NCBI RefSeq assembly: GCF_011074885.1
Contig: NC_054689.1
Location: 2,480,001 to 2,544,000, forward strand
DNA length: 64,000 nucleotides
Direction: 5' to 3'
Source of the DNA: Brettanomyces bruxellensis
Taxonomy: Eukaryota; Ascomycota; Pichiomycetes; Pichiales; Pichiaceae
The position numbers and the translations under genes are program-made. Positions 19,795-30,104 of the stretch are shown piece by piece. The notes under the pieces were generated by a model, which made no database searches, was not told where the DNA came from, and was given only the letters and a program-made list of their open reading frames with translations. Numbering within the stretch: the stretch's first letter is position 1; every line of letters begins with the position of its first letter.

Positions 19795-20271
19795 TGTATA
19801 TTAAAGGAGTGAGTGAAAAGAGAATTGTTTTGTAGAGGACGGAGGTTTGTTTTAGTAAGTGGGATTGTGCTAATATAAAAGATTTTGTAGATTGAAAAAC
19901 ACACGGAGCCGGTTTAATATGGATACATAGTTCTACGGTGATATGTGGTGATGTGTATATGCTTTACGTAGTTTCCCCACACTCGCGAGCATGCCGAATA
20001 CAGCTAAGTGCACATTCAGGCAAGCTCGAAGCTTCTGAACTTTTTTTGGTGCGAGAAAGATCAACAGTGAAAAAAAAAAAAAAAATCGCTCGCTTTCTTG
20101 TGCTGTCTCACTACACATTATTGGTCTTCGCATATTTCCAGCTTTCAACATCGAAATTTTGCCATTAGAAGTACGAACTTTTGTTGGCAGGGATTGTTGA
20201 CAATAGCCGTGGACTCATTGCTTATAAAGCAGGTTGTAGAAGCACATTTCACCACCATTTATACAGAGAAC
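19795..20271. other. intergenic: RSE1 3' flank and AGE2 promoter
   Basis: AT-rich with an A14-15 run at about 20070-20085. The AGE2 frame is open through part of it, but the added residues have no family match. Confidence 0.55.
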
Positions 20272-21282
20272 ATGGGATACCTCACAGAAAAGAGAAAGCA
20301 CACAGAACAAAACCAGAGAATCCTCAGAGGGCTTCTCAAAGAGCCTGGAAACAGGTACTGTGCGGACTGCAAGGTGGCCAAGAACCCTCGGTGGGCATCA
20401 TGGAGTTTGGGTATCTTTATTTGCATCAGATGCTCTGGAATTCACCGTTCCATGGGTACGCACATCTCGAAAGTTAAATCGGTTGATTTGGATTCTTGGA
20501 CTGACGAAGAAGTTCAATCTATGGTGCTCTGGGGTAACGAGAAGGCGAACAAGTTCTGGGAGGCCGGTCTTCCCGACGGATATGTGCCGGATGAGGGGAA
20601 AATTCAAAGCTTTATACGGACAAAGTATGACATGAAGAAATGGTGTCCTCCTGGCAGCAATGGCCATGTTCCAGACCCTAGAACGATTAAAAATGGGCAT
20701 TCTGCGTCTGTAACTACCTCGGCAATTTCACAGAATGGATCTTTTGGTGCCCACGGAGCCAATTCGTCGGAAACGCAATCCTCAAACACACTTTTAGACT
20801 TAGGTGTGGACTTACAGACGGCGAAACCGATGCAGAAAAGCGAACCAATCACATCTTTGCGACCACAACCAACAAGGAGCATCTCTTCGAATTCGCAATC
20901 GACCCTTTCCATGCTGGATGGAAGCATTTCCCAGGAGCAAAGTCGGCAAAAGCAGAAAAACAGCCGGCCCGAGCTCAAGAAGTCGATTCTCTCGCTTTAT
21001 TCGACTCCTTCAGCATCGTCACAGTCGCTTCCAGCATCGTCGAATACCAGAAATGGGGCATCCTCCAACTTTGGCTACCTGTCATCCCAGAATCAGACAG
21101 TGCTTTCTGGATTTTCCACACCTGTCGCACCTCTACCCACATCAAGGAATGTGCAGGCTGCTTGGAATGTTAGCAATATTTGGGCAAGCAGCAAGTCATC
21201 GTCTACAAGTGATTCGATGCAGGATTCACGATCTGGCTCACAAACAGGAAATAACGATGCATTCAAGAATATCTGGAAATAA
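20272..21282 (+). CDS. AGE2: Arf GTPase-activating protein, Age2-type
   Basis: 336-aa ArfGAP that stimulates GTP hydrolysis on Arf1 in trans-Golgi and endosomal traffic. The zinc finger is complete: C30-x2-C33-x17-C51-x2-C54, followed by the catalytic arginine in CSGIHRSMG (R59) and the conserved THISKVKSVDLDSW and GNEKANKFWE blocks. The finger starts near the N-terminus with no BAR, PH or ankyrin domain, which fits Age2 (SMAP type) rather than Gcs1, though Gcs1-like cannot be ruled out by eye. The C-terminal half is Ser/Gln-rich and disordered, and NIW occurs twice (SNIWAS and the final FKNIWK), possibly a short interaction motif. The frame is open to 20098, but MGYLTEKRKHTEQNQRIL is the natural start. 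Confidence 0.88.
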   Translation: MGYLTEKRKHTEQNQRILRGLLKEPGNRYCADCKVAKNPRWASWSLGIFICIRCSGIHRSMGTHISKVKSVDLDSWTDEEVQSMVLWGNEKANKFWEAGLPDGYVPDEGKIQSFIRTKYDMKKWCPPGSNGHVPDPRTIKNGHSASVTTSAISQNGSFGAHGANSSETQSSNTLLDLGVDLQTAKPMQKSEPITSLRPQPTRSISSNSQSTLSMLDGSISQEQSRQKQKNSRPELKKSILSLYSTPSASSQSLPASSNTRNGASSNFGYLSSQNQTVLSGFSTPVAPLPTSRNVQAAWNVSNIWASSKSSSTSDSMQDSRSGSQTGNNDAFKNIWK

Positions 21283-22206
21283 GTTGTTTTATGTTTTGTT
21301 GATTGGGTTATGTAGGGGGAGATTAGTATGATGAAATAGATGACATAGAAATGAAGGTATAGAAATGAGGGAATGTAGAAGAAATAGAAGTGAAGAGATG
21401 TAGAAGAAATATAAGAAAGAAGTATGGGACTGACGTGACATTAGTAAGTGAAATGGTACAGCCGTAACATTCTGCAACATTAAGTTTATTCCACTCCACT
21501 TAATGCGGTACTATAGTGATAATGAGACATAAGACTTTGGGTGGATAGCTTATGCACCCTATTCGCATGCTTTAGTTATATTTTATACTAGTCCTGTATT
21601 GGAATTACATTATGGCATATATGTTGGTCTAGTCACTGGTGTGGTTGGATTATCCTCCATAATACATTTGAGTCTACATTTACTACTGTATGGAAACTAT
21701 TCATGGGCTATCAGAGCTGCTTAGAGTAATGTTATGGTCATACTGATCATTGTATACTATAGTGCATTTACTGATAATATGGATATACCGAATTAAGTAG
21801 GGTATGGATGATAGACTTGTTTGTGGAATATTTCACACCCCTATTATGGTGGAGGTCATGCTATAGGGATTTAGTCAATCGTCATACCTTGTCTAGTATT
21901 GCAACCATAAGATATTTAGTCCAGCTATTCCTATCTACTACTCTCATAAAATTGATTCGTCATATACAGCAATAAACTGTAATACTACAATACTGCGATA
22001 AAGGAATTCTGCATAACAGCACTGCAGAAATACAGAATACTGTAATACAAAACACAGCATTACAGCAATAATATTTTGCTTCATCAAATATCAGCTTTCC
22101 TACATCTCTCACGCTAAGCAACACTGCATTACTTCGATCTTTCACACTATACATTATTTCAACACATCCACACTAAGCATTATATTTCAACAGTAAACAA
22201 ACCTAC
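21283..22206. other. convergent intergenic region
   Basis: Between the 3' ends of AGE2 and TKL1. Purine-rich repeats around GTAGAAGAAATA occur at about 21345-21425, and a CTGCA/TACAGAATAC-type degenerate repeat at about 21970-22080. At 0.9 kb it is long for a convergent spacer. No gene is recognised. Confidence 0.55.
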
Positions 22207-24261
22207 TCACTGCCTGACAGCAAAGTCCGGAGCACTCAAAGGAGAAATGACCTGCTTGCCCTTGAAGAACTGCACAGTCTGCTTTCCCTTTTGGGCGATT
22301 CCCTCGGCAGTGAAACCGAACCGCTTGAAGATCTCGGGGCCCTTGCCCGAGGCACCGAACCGGTCAAGGCCCAGATGCACGTGCGAGTACTTTCCCCAGC
22401 CGAAGGTGGACAACACCTCGACCGAGAGAATAGGAACGCCGTCGGGAAGAACGGCCTTCCTGTACTCGGCAGGCTGATGGTCGAAGGTGAAGAAATCAGG
22501 CAACGAGACGACTCTCGTTGGGATTCCCTCAGCCTCGAGCAGCCCGGCGGCATCTACAGCGAGCGAGACCTCGGAGCCCGTGGCCACCAGCACCAAACCG
22601 GCGGTCGAGGCCGAGGCTTCGCGGACTACATAACCCCCGCGGGCGGCCTTCTCGACGGACGAGCCGGCAAGCTCCGGGAGGCCCTGCCTGGTGAGACACA
22701 CTATGGAAGGTGTGTTCTTCGATTCCAGAGCCGTCTTGTAGGCGGCAGACACCTCGTTTCCGTCCGCAGGCCTCCACACCATCAAATTAGGCATGGCCCG
22801 GAAGTGGGCCAATGTCTCGATGGGCTGGTGCGTTGGACCATCCTCCCCGAGCCCGATGGAGTCGTGCGTGGCAACCCAGACCACCGGGTGGCCTGAGAGT
22901 GCGGAGAGACGCACTGCTCCGGCGGCGTAGGACACAAAGTTCAAAAATGTGCCCGCGAACGGCCGGAAGTTGAGCCCGTATGCTGAGAGGCCATTCATAA
23001 TGGCCCCCATGGCGTGCTCCCGGACTCCGTACCGGATGTACCTACCGGAGTAGTCTCCCAGGCCCGACGAGGCCGGTTGGAAGTCCCTGGCAGCGGCCCA
23101 CCGGGTGTTGTTGGATGGCGTCAAATCGGCCGATCCACCAATCACCTCCGGCACTTTCGCCACGATCGCTGCAATCGCATCCCCGGAGAGCTTCCGGGTG
23201 GCCACCTTGGGATCTGCTGCCGTGTAAACCGGCAACACCGAATCCCAGCCCTCTGGAAGCTTACCCGCCTGTCTGCGGGCGTACTCCGCAGCCAACTCCG
23301 GGTACTTCTTCGAGTACCGGGCGAAGTTGTCCTGCCACCGCGACTCCGCCTCCGCTCCGGCTGCCGCCACCCCGCGGTAGTACCGGTACACCTCCTCTGG
23401 AACATCGAAGCTCTTGGCCGGGTCAAAGCCCCACTTCTGCTTCAACTGCGCCACGTCCTCCGGCTTCAAAGGCGACCCGTGCACGCCTGCAGTGCCTTGC
23501 TTCTGCGATCCGTATCCGATGGTAGTGTGCATCTTGATGCACGTTGGCCTATCATCCGTCTTCTTTGCCCTCTCCAAGGCGGCCAAAATCGCCCCCGTGT
23601 CCGTGTCTGCGTTCGGAACCTCGATCACCTCCCAGCCGTATGCCTCAAGCCTCTTGGCGACGTCCTCGTCGAACTCCTGCTTCGTCGATCCGTCGATCGA
23701 CACCTTGTTGTCGTCGTAGAAACAAATCAACTTGCCCAACTTCAAGTGGCCCGCCAACGAGCACGCCTCGTGCGAGATGCCCTCCATCATGCACCCGTCT
23801 CCGAAGAAGCAGTATGTGTAGTTGTCAGACACCACGAAGTCCGGCTTGTTGTACGTTGCTGCCACGTTGGCCTGGGCGATGGCCAAACCGACCGCATTCG
23901 CAACTCCCTGGCCCAATGGTCCCGTTGTCACCTCGATACCCGGCGTGTGTGCCTCCGGGTGGCCTGGCGTCTTCGATCCAAGCTGCCTGAACTGCTTCAA
24001 GTCCTCCATACTGAGGTCGTAACCCGTCAAGTGGAGCATTGTGTACAAGAGGGCAACTGCGTGACCGTTCGAGAGCACAAACCGGTCCCTGTTGGGCCAC
24101 TCTGGGTCCTTTGGATTAAACTTCATCTTTGAAAACAACACATGTGCTGCTGGTGCCATGCCCATTGGTGCACCTGGGTGACCTGAGTTTGCTTTTTCAA
24201 CTGTATCCACCGATAGAACACGGATCGTGTTCACCGCTAGTGTATCTAGATCTTGAGACAT
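22207..24261 (-). CDS. TKL1: transketolase
   Basis: 684-aa thiamine-diphosphate enzyme of the non-oxidative pentose phosphate pathway. It moves a two-carbon unit from xylulose-5-P to ribose-5-P or erythrose-4-P. Motifs seen: SNGHAVALLYTMLHLTGY (catalytic His region), TTGPLGQGVANAVG, the ThDP/Mg motif GDGCMMEG (about residues 154-161) with the downstream YDDNKVSIDG, YGVREHAMGAIMNG (the Glu that activates ThDP), and DSIGLGEDGPTHQP. The start at 24261 (MSQDLDTLAVNTIRVLSVD) fits the family; an in-frame ATG at 24291 adds ten residues. It resembles cytosolic transketolase more than peroxisomal dihydroxyacetone synthase, but the two are close paralogs in methylotrophs. The C-terminus (FAVRQ) is not a clear PTS1. 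The coding region is clearly GC-rich. Confidence 0.93.
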   Translation of the reverse strand: MSQDLDTLAVNTIRVLSVDTVEKANSGHPGAPMGMAPAAHVLFSKMKFNPKDPEWPNRDRFVLSNGHAVALLYTMLHLTGYDLSMEDLKQFRQLGSKTPGHPEAHTPGIEVTTGPLGQGVANAVGLAIAQANVAATYNKPDFVVSDNYTYCFFGDGCMMEGISHEACSLAGHLKLGKLICFYDDNKVSIDGSTKQEFDEDVAKRLEAYGWEVIEVPNADTDTGAILAALERAKKTDDRPTCIKMHTTIGYGSQKQGTAGVHGSPLKPEDVAQLKQKWGFDPAKSFDVPEEVYRYYRGVAAAGAEAESRWQDNFARYSKKYPELAAEYARRQAGKLPEGWDSVLPVYTAADPKVATRKLSGDAIAAIVAKVPEVIGGSADLTPSNNTRWAAARDFQPASSGLGDYSGRYIRYGVREHAMGAIMNGLSAYGLNFRPFAGTFLNFVSYAAGAVRLSALSGHPVVWVATHDSIGLGEDGPTHQPIETLAHFRAMPNLMVWRPADGNEVSAAYKTALESKNTPSIVCLTRQGLPELAGSSVEKAARGGYVVREASASTAGLVLVATGSEVSLAVDAAGLLEAEGIPTRVVSLPDFFTFDHQPAEYRKAVLPDGVPILSVEVLSTFGWGKYSHVHLGLDRFGASGKGPEIFKRFGFTAEGIAQKGKQTVQFFKGKQVISPLSAPDFAVRQ

Positions 24262-24389
24262 CTTGCTATACGATAATTTCCTTGCCTCCAAGCTGTTTTT
24301 TTTTTCAATCTACCATCTTTGAAAGGGAAAAAAGATGGAAGGAACAATTGCGAAAACCTTGCTGCACCCTTCATGTGGGGGTTTGCCCC

Positions 24390-24404
24390 AATATATATAA
24401 ATAA
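24390..24404 (-). promoter_or_regulatory. TATA box, TKL1
   Basis: TTATTTATATATATT on the minus strand, about 130-140 bases upstream of the TKL1 start. Just upstream of the gene side is a GGGGCAAACCCCC stretch (about 24378-24390). Confidence 0.5.
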
Positions 24405-27074
24405 ATTTTTTTATCCCTTCAATGGGATGCGAAATTAAAACAAGAAAAAATTAGCGAAAAAGGGAAAAAAGATGACTTTTCAGGCACAGGCGATGGATGT
24501 GTCTTGATATTTTTTTTTAATGACTAAATAAAATCCGGACAATCCAATTAATTTGTCTCGGCACCTTTTCTCATCAGCATTGGCTGTATTAAGCAAGCGA
24601 GGGCAATCGGACCAACTCCTAACCATCTCTTGTTGAGATTTGGTCGGCTTTATTTAGCATGGTATTTTATTTGGTACGTGATACTATTCTTGAACAGCGT
24701 GCTTAGTATTTTTTTATAGGTTCTAACACCACTTCAATATTGTTATATTTATTGTTCTTGTGATTGTAGTATGAGATGTGTGAGATAAAGCTGAATACTT
24801 TAATCTACTCTACTTACTACTTACTACTTACTACTTACTTTGTCTTATACTCACTCTCTTCCTGCTCCGAAATCCCCTTCCATTGTGTATACCAGTCTCA
24901 AATTAATTTCCACACTCCCCACATTGCGGGTTTCGGCCACACTTCGCGCCCCTAGCAACTAACTATCTTATCTTGCACCTCTAATACCATAGCTGTCTCT
25001 TTCTTTATCATTTTTTTTCATCAAACAGTAATTTTCTGGCGTCTCTGTCCTCCGAGCCATTAATAATACACGTAATCTTATCTACAATTCGCAGAATTTA
25101 AGCGCCCATGTTTCCTTGGCGGGACTCCGAGTAGTTTTCCACACTGCATGTCTTTTTTTTTCTGCTTTGTTTGTCATCAATTCTCTTGCTAAATTCATTT
25201 CTAAGTTTTTTTTTTTTGCCCCACCTCCTCAACCATTTCGGAGTTCCATAAACCAAAATTTCTCCAATCTACGTTTTAATAATTAATTCTCCAATCTGGC
25301 TTTTGAAGCTGAAAACCGTTTTATTTTCTCTCTATCATTTTGCTCGTATATCAATCTCGGGTCATCTTCAATTCTCCACATCTTTCAAACTTTCAATTAT
25401 TTGCAAAACTTTGGATCTTTGGCCTTTCTTCTGTCTCTGGCGCTACCCCGCTAAATCTCGCTATCAGATTCACAATAACCACAAAATGGCACAAAATGGA
25501 ATGGCACACATCCAATGCAATGGTTTCGCACATCCGTACACTAGAAGCTGGAGGATACGTTACATCCTTACACCCAAGATGTACGATTATGCAATTTTCA
25601 TACTCAGGTATCAAAATGAGAATGCACAACATGAAATCGAGCACTAACGACCATCAAACGTTGCTTTTGGAAGCATTGTAAATCACGTCTACTTGTTATA
25701 TGTGATCGTTTCAAATTCTATAAATGCTTAATTCGGTCACTACACAAACCTATAGTTGGTTATTTGGTGTTAGGATGTGCTGAGAAAGCAGATAATGTGG
25801 GGATTGTGGGGCAGCATCTCAAATTCGGTATACGGCAGTTTGACAGCTACAAATTGGGAAAAATGCAGATATCGGTAGATTGTCAATGCAGAATTTTGAT
25901 TGGCCATATCACATTAGTTTGCCAAGAGTTTATGGCATCACGATAAGATTATCTATGCATTAAATTGATAAGTCTATTAATTCGGTATGCGGTGAGAAGC
26001 ACTTGCTCGAAAATGGAATTTCAGTAACCCGGAATTTTCGTCCCTTAAAAAAAATCAGAGGAAATGTGAGTATGGGAAGAGTAGTATGAAAAAAATTTTT
26101 TATCTCGGCTGCGGCATTGAAATTCATTTAATTTTTAAGCGGCCTGCCCCGCGTTTCATGGTCAAGCACTAACCGGTAAGGGCAGATAGCACATAGCCAT
26201 TTGCACCATTCTCCTGGGGTAATCCGAACAAAACGAGATAAAGCGAAGCAAGATAGAATAAGCATAGAATGAGCAAATTCGTCAGTGAATAACTGCATTT
26301 TGCATTAGAGTTTGTGTAAAGACAAAAAATGAGATGATTCAGTTTCGCATATTATGGGCGTCACCCGCTATTGCGTAATAATTCTGTCGAGGCGTTTTTC
26401 GGCAAAATAAGGATGGCCGGATTTGGACATTATGAAACCGGTATGATTTCCCCACACTAGAAAGTAAAAGGACATGAGAAAAAAAAAATTTCGAGAAACA
26501 GGAACCAAAAAAAATTAAAATAAAAATAAAAATGAATGGGGATAGAGGGAAACCGTCTGAGGTTGAGATACCCCCGGGAGACATGCGCTCACGATACAGC
26601 ATTCATCACTCCCCCAGGTTTATGCAGTATGCAGTAACGGGCAAGAAAGTGCGAATTTCGTATTCCCATATTTTTTCCTCTTTTCTTTTCTTTTCTTTCC
26701 TTTTCCCATATTTTTTTCCACTGTTAACTAAACCCACTTTTTTTGTTCCCCGCTAAATCACTCTGGTTTAGGACACCGTCCTTCTCCCCTTGTTTGGTTT
26801 TTCTATCCTGTTAATAAATTTACATCATATTCTTAAATTTCTTCCTCCCGCTTTCAAACTTTGGCCTTGGCTTCCCTTTCGACTTTCGCACTGGTCTTTT
26901 TTTTTTATGTTCACCTTTAGCTTTTGTACATTTTCATTCGTTAACTAGGGAGTTCCCCGCAGTTTTCATTAGGAGCATCGCCATCAGAGGTCGCAGTTTC
27001 AGCCAAATCGAAAAGTCAGAAAAAGTCAGAAAAAGGCATTTGAGACTTTGCGTTACTTTACCTTGAATTACTCT

Positions 27075-27215
27075 GCATTGCGTTACTTACATTGCTTACT
27101 TACATTGCTTACTTACATTACTTACATTGCTTAATTACATTACTTACATTACTTACATCACATTACTCTACTCCCATTACTTGCTTTACTCACCTTGCTT
27201 AACTTCACTTTACTT
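27075..27215. repeat. ACATTGCTTACTT-type tandem repeat
   Basis: Imperfect 8- to 13-bp units of TTACTTACATTGC in the 200 bases before the Mig1-type gene, degenerating toward its start. Confidence 0.7.
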
Positions 27216-27276
27216 TACGTTATACCTCTAATTTCATACCAGCACCTCAATAGGCAAAAATACAATACTTAACTTC

Positions 27277-28884
27277 ATGAGTGGTGGGATCCCTTCAGAA
27301 AGCCAAACGACGTTTCGGATGGCCACGCGGATGAATGGGGCGTCGTTTCCAGGCTCAGGATTTAGCACTAATGGGCAACGTGACGCGGAAGAATCCAGCC
27401 AGCAGCAGCAGCAATTTGTGTTTAAAAGTGTCCCCCTTGAGGGACAGCCCAAGAAGGCAAAAAAAGAACCCGATGAGAAAAAAAATCGGCAGCGGGTTAG
27501 ACGCCGGACAAAAAATAGTGGCAAGGATGGGCCCCGGCCGTACAAGTGCCCGTTTTGCGATAAGGCGTTCCACCGGTTGGAGCATCAGACGCGGCATATT
27601 CGGACGCACACGGGGGAAAAACCACACCAGTGTAATTTTCCGGGATGCTTCAAGAGATTTTCGCGGTCCGACGAGCTAACGCGTCACCTGCGCATCCACA
27701 CAAACCCGAACTCGCGCCGGCGTAATGCAGCTGCCGTGCATAAGTCCAGTTCGACGACGCGGTTGCCGCGCCGGTCCAACTTGCAGAAGCGCCGCGCCAA
27801 GAGCTCGCTGGCGCTCAGTGAGACGCTGCAGCGCCAGCAGCCCCAGCCGCAACAGGCGCATCCGCAGCAACCGCATGTGCAACAACCCCAGCCGCTGGCA
27901 CAGAGCAACACCTTCAAATCCGACAGTGAGGAGGATGAAGGTGTTGTCATCAAGGCGCACACTGTTTTGGGAAAGGTTGTCGGCGAAAAACGTCGCTCAC
28001 CCAGCGCGCAAAGTGCGCAGGGTGCGCAGGGTGCGCAATGTGCGCAAGGTACGCGTCAGGGCGCTTCGCTCGTAAACATGGATGCGCTCGCCAGCGCCGC
28101 ATCACAGGAACTAGAAAATATACAGGAGCGCCAGCAGGCGCGGCAGGCGGCCGCTGCGCTAGTATCGGGCGGTGCTGCGGACCCGTACCGCGACCAGGAT
28201 ATCCAGTATGTGAAGTCGTTGCCGTCGCTCTCGCAGTATTTTGGCGCATCGTCACCGCGCGCCAGGTCGCCGCAGAGCGCAGGCGGATTACCGCCCTTGC
28301 GGTTTACCGCAAAGTCGCCGCGACCGCTGCTCTCGTCCTTGGCGTCCCTCTCCAGAATGACGCCGCTCACGGAGGAATCCAGCGATTCGTTGTCGTTCGT
28401 TGATACGCGCCTTGCGCAGGTGCGCAATGCGTTCTCGAGCGGCGGCTCCAGCACCAGCCTTAGCGCAGATCTAGGCGCCCAGTTTATTCCTCCGATATCC
28501 CTACCGAGATCATCAAATTCGCTGGTAAATATTCGGGGAGAAGGCTCGCTGGAGCCGTGTGTGCCATCCGGGCACCAGCACCTGCAGGAATATGGCCAAA
28601 GCGCAGACTTAACACCATTGCAAACGCCTAAAATGTCCCCGAAACTTAGTCCCGTCAGCTCGAATCCTCTACCTACGGTTTCGTTCCTGACCGGCGGCAA
28701 GGACGCTGGAGGGCAGGGTGATGGCGCTATGGTGCAGGGCAGTGGCGCTGCAGCGGGCGGCGGGCTCCGGCTACCGCGCTCACCCTCCTCTTCCGCGCAA
28801 CTCCCTTCGCTTCGCTCGTTGAACTTGAATCTCCCCAAGGCTCTCGATATGACCACTCTAAACCGCCAAGTTTCCAACGATTAG
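27277..28884 (+). CDS. C2H2 zinc-finger repressor of the Mig1/CreA type
   Basis: 535-aa DNA-binding regulator. Two adjacent C2H2 fingers at about residues 91-111 ([21 protein letters not shown]) and 119-141 ([19 protein letters not shown]...H) with the TGEKPH linker match the Mig1/Mig2/CreA pair almost residue for residue, including the DNA-contacting LEHQTRH and SDELTRH helices. This predicts binding to GC-box (SYGGGG) sites and glucose repression. A basic segment (SRRRN) follows. The rest is low-complexity: Gln/Pro ([22 protein letters not shown]), an Ala/Gln repeat ([12 protein letters not shown]) and Ser-rich blocks. Which of MIG1, MIG2 or MIG3 it corresponds to cannot be settled by eye, so no symbol is given. 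M15 and M19 are alternative starts. Confidence 0.85.
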   Translation: MSGGIPSESQTTFRMATRMNGASFPGSGFSTNGQRDAEESSQQQQQFVFKSVPLEGQPKKAKKEPDEKKNRQRVRRRTKNSGKDGPRPYKCPFCDKAFHRLEHQTRHIRTHTGEKPHQCNFPGCFKRFSRSDELTRHLRIHTNPNSRRRNAAAVHKSSSTTRLPRRSNLQKRRAKSSLALSETLQRQQPQPQQAHPQQPHVQQPQPLAQSNTFKSDSEEDEGVVIKAHTVLGKVVGEKRRSPSAQSAQGAQGAQCAQGTRQGASLVNMDALASAASQELENIQERQQARQAAAALVSGGAADPYRDQDIQYVKSLPSLSQYFGASSPRARSPQSAGGLPPLRFTAKSPRPLLSSLASLSRMTPLTEESSDSLSFVDTRLAQVRNAFSSGGSSTSLSADLGAQFIPPISLPRSSNSLVNIRGEGSLEPCVPSGHQHLQEYGQSADLTPLQTPKMSPKLSPVSSNPLPTVSFLTGGKDAGGQGDGAMVQGSGAAAGGGLRLPRSPSSSAQLPSLRSLNLNLPKALDMTTLNRQVSND

Positions 28885-29126
28885 TAAAGTGATGAAATTT
28901 TTACTTTTCCTTATGCTTTTTTTTTTCTCTCATACCTCTTTGTTATGTTATATCATCTCTTTTCTACATCAGATTCCGGTCTACATACTCTCTTGACACT
29001 GTCTTTTGTGTATTGAAGCAATATAATTAATCGTGTACCACTTCTCATACCATCTCGTACTGCAGCTCCAATTATGTCCCTATGTATAGGAATATGTCCC
29101 GCATAAAACCGTTTCATGCAGTCCAT

Positions 29127-30104
29127 CTAGTCCATTATCTCATGCACACTCGAGTACATCGGGATTCCTTCCACTGCTCCTTTGCGTTGAATAGCCAACG
29201 ATGAAGCTGCGGTTGCAAATTGGAGTGCTTCCCCAATCGATGCACCATCATAAAGTCGTGCAACAATCGCTCCTAAAAATGTATCTCCTGCCCCAGTCGT
29301 ATCAACAATATTTGTCACTTTTCTGCTTGCAACAAACCCGTATTCCGCCGGCTTTTGTCCGGAAACGCTGTATATGCATCCCTTTGATCCTAGTGTCACG
29401 ATCAACGTCGGTTTGTCTAAAAATTCCCGAAGCCTTGAGATCAAAAGCTCGTTTTCGTCCTTTTCATCGCCCTGGTGGCTGTTTTCTCCTTTAATGTCTT
29501 TAACGATACTCCACGCCTCACCTCTGTTCACAATCAAATACTCAACTTTATTGAGAATGGTCATATCCATCATCTCCGGCTTTAGAGGAGATGGATTGTA
29601 AAATTTCACCACCTCTGGTCGGTTCTTGGCAAGCCAATTGATAACTTTGGAAGGTTCCGGAAATTCGTTCTGAAGCACAACATACTCACCTTTGAGAGCA
29701 TTTGGGTCGAACGCAGAAGCCAAATCTGCCTCGGAGGGCCTCAAATGCCCATTGGCACCACTCACGATAATGATTCTGTTTTCTCCGTTGGTTTCTTCAA
29801 CCGTTATCGAAGCAGTACCGGTTCTAACGCCTGAAATCTGCTTTAAAAGGCTTGTATCCACATTTAGCGAGCGTAACCCAGACAAAAATAACCCTGCCTG
29901 GCGATCATCGCCAAGACACCCCCACATCCGAACTTGATTCCTTTTATTTTCAGTTGAAAGACGAGCCGTCGCTATACATTCATTCATTCCTTTTCCTCCA
30001 AGATGTTCTTCAAAAAAATCACCCTGTACAGTCTCACCTGCTTTAGGAGCCTCTTTCGTGTATGTCACTAGGTCAAGATTTAGCGAGCCGATAATTGTAA
30101 TCAT
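29127..30104 (-). CDS. RBK1: ribokinase
   Basis: 325-aa PfkB-family kinase that phosphorylates D-ribose to ribose-5-phosphate, feeding the pentose phosphate pathway. N-terminal TIIGSLNLDLV and HLGGKGMNECIA are the ribose-binding PfkB signature 1 region. DTTGAGDTFLGA (D268-D274, with D274 the expected catalytic base) is signature 2. GANGHLRPSE and VTLGSKGC are further family blocks. Length is close to the yeast enzyme (333 aa). The gene is convergent with the Mig1-type gene, 242 bases away, and divergent from FGH. No presequence or signal is seen. Adenosine kinase and other PfkB sugars are less likely given the GGKGxN motif. Confidence 0.92.
   Translation of the reverse strand: MITIIGSLNLDLVTYTKEAPKAGETVQGDFFEEHLGGKGMNECIATARLSTENKRNQVRMWGCLGDDRQAGLFLSGLRSLNVDTSLLKQISGVRTGTASITVEETNGENRIIIVSGANGHLRPSEADLASAFDPNALKGEYVVLQNEFPEPSKVINWLAKNRPEVVKFYNPSPLKPEMMDMTILNKVEYLIVNRGEAWSIVKDIKGENSHQGDEKDENELLISRLREFLDKPTLIVTLGSKGCIYSVSGQKPAEYGFVASRKVTNIVDTTGAGDTFLGAIVARLYDGASIGEALQFATAASSLAIQRKGAVEGIPMYSSVHEIMD

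Larger units (their letters stand above)
24262..27276. other. 3-kb divergent intergenic region (TKL1 / Mig1-type gene)
   Basis: The longest spacer in the window. It contains a 9-bp ACTTACT-type repeat at 24805-24840, many T/A runs (e.g. 25008-25020, 25150-25160, 25206-25220), and an ACATTGCTTACTT-type repeat array at 27075-27215. The ORFs of 60-114 codons (25303-25681, 25764-25946, 26339-26756) overlap one another on both strands and show no family features. Long upstream regions are common for regulators, so it may serve the zinc-finger gene, but I cannot define elements. Confidence 0.5.

Noticed and set aside
25303..25681. Overlapping 113-114 codon plus ORFs in the 3-kb spacer
   Set aside because: Two frames are equally open, AT-rich, and show no helix, domain or signal features; most likely chance.
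27277..30104. TKL1, Mig1-type gene, RBK1 and FGH as a metabolic gene cluster
   Set aside because: Mixed strands, long independent promoters, and pathways linked only loosely; proximity is probably chance.
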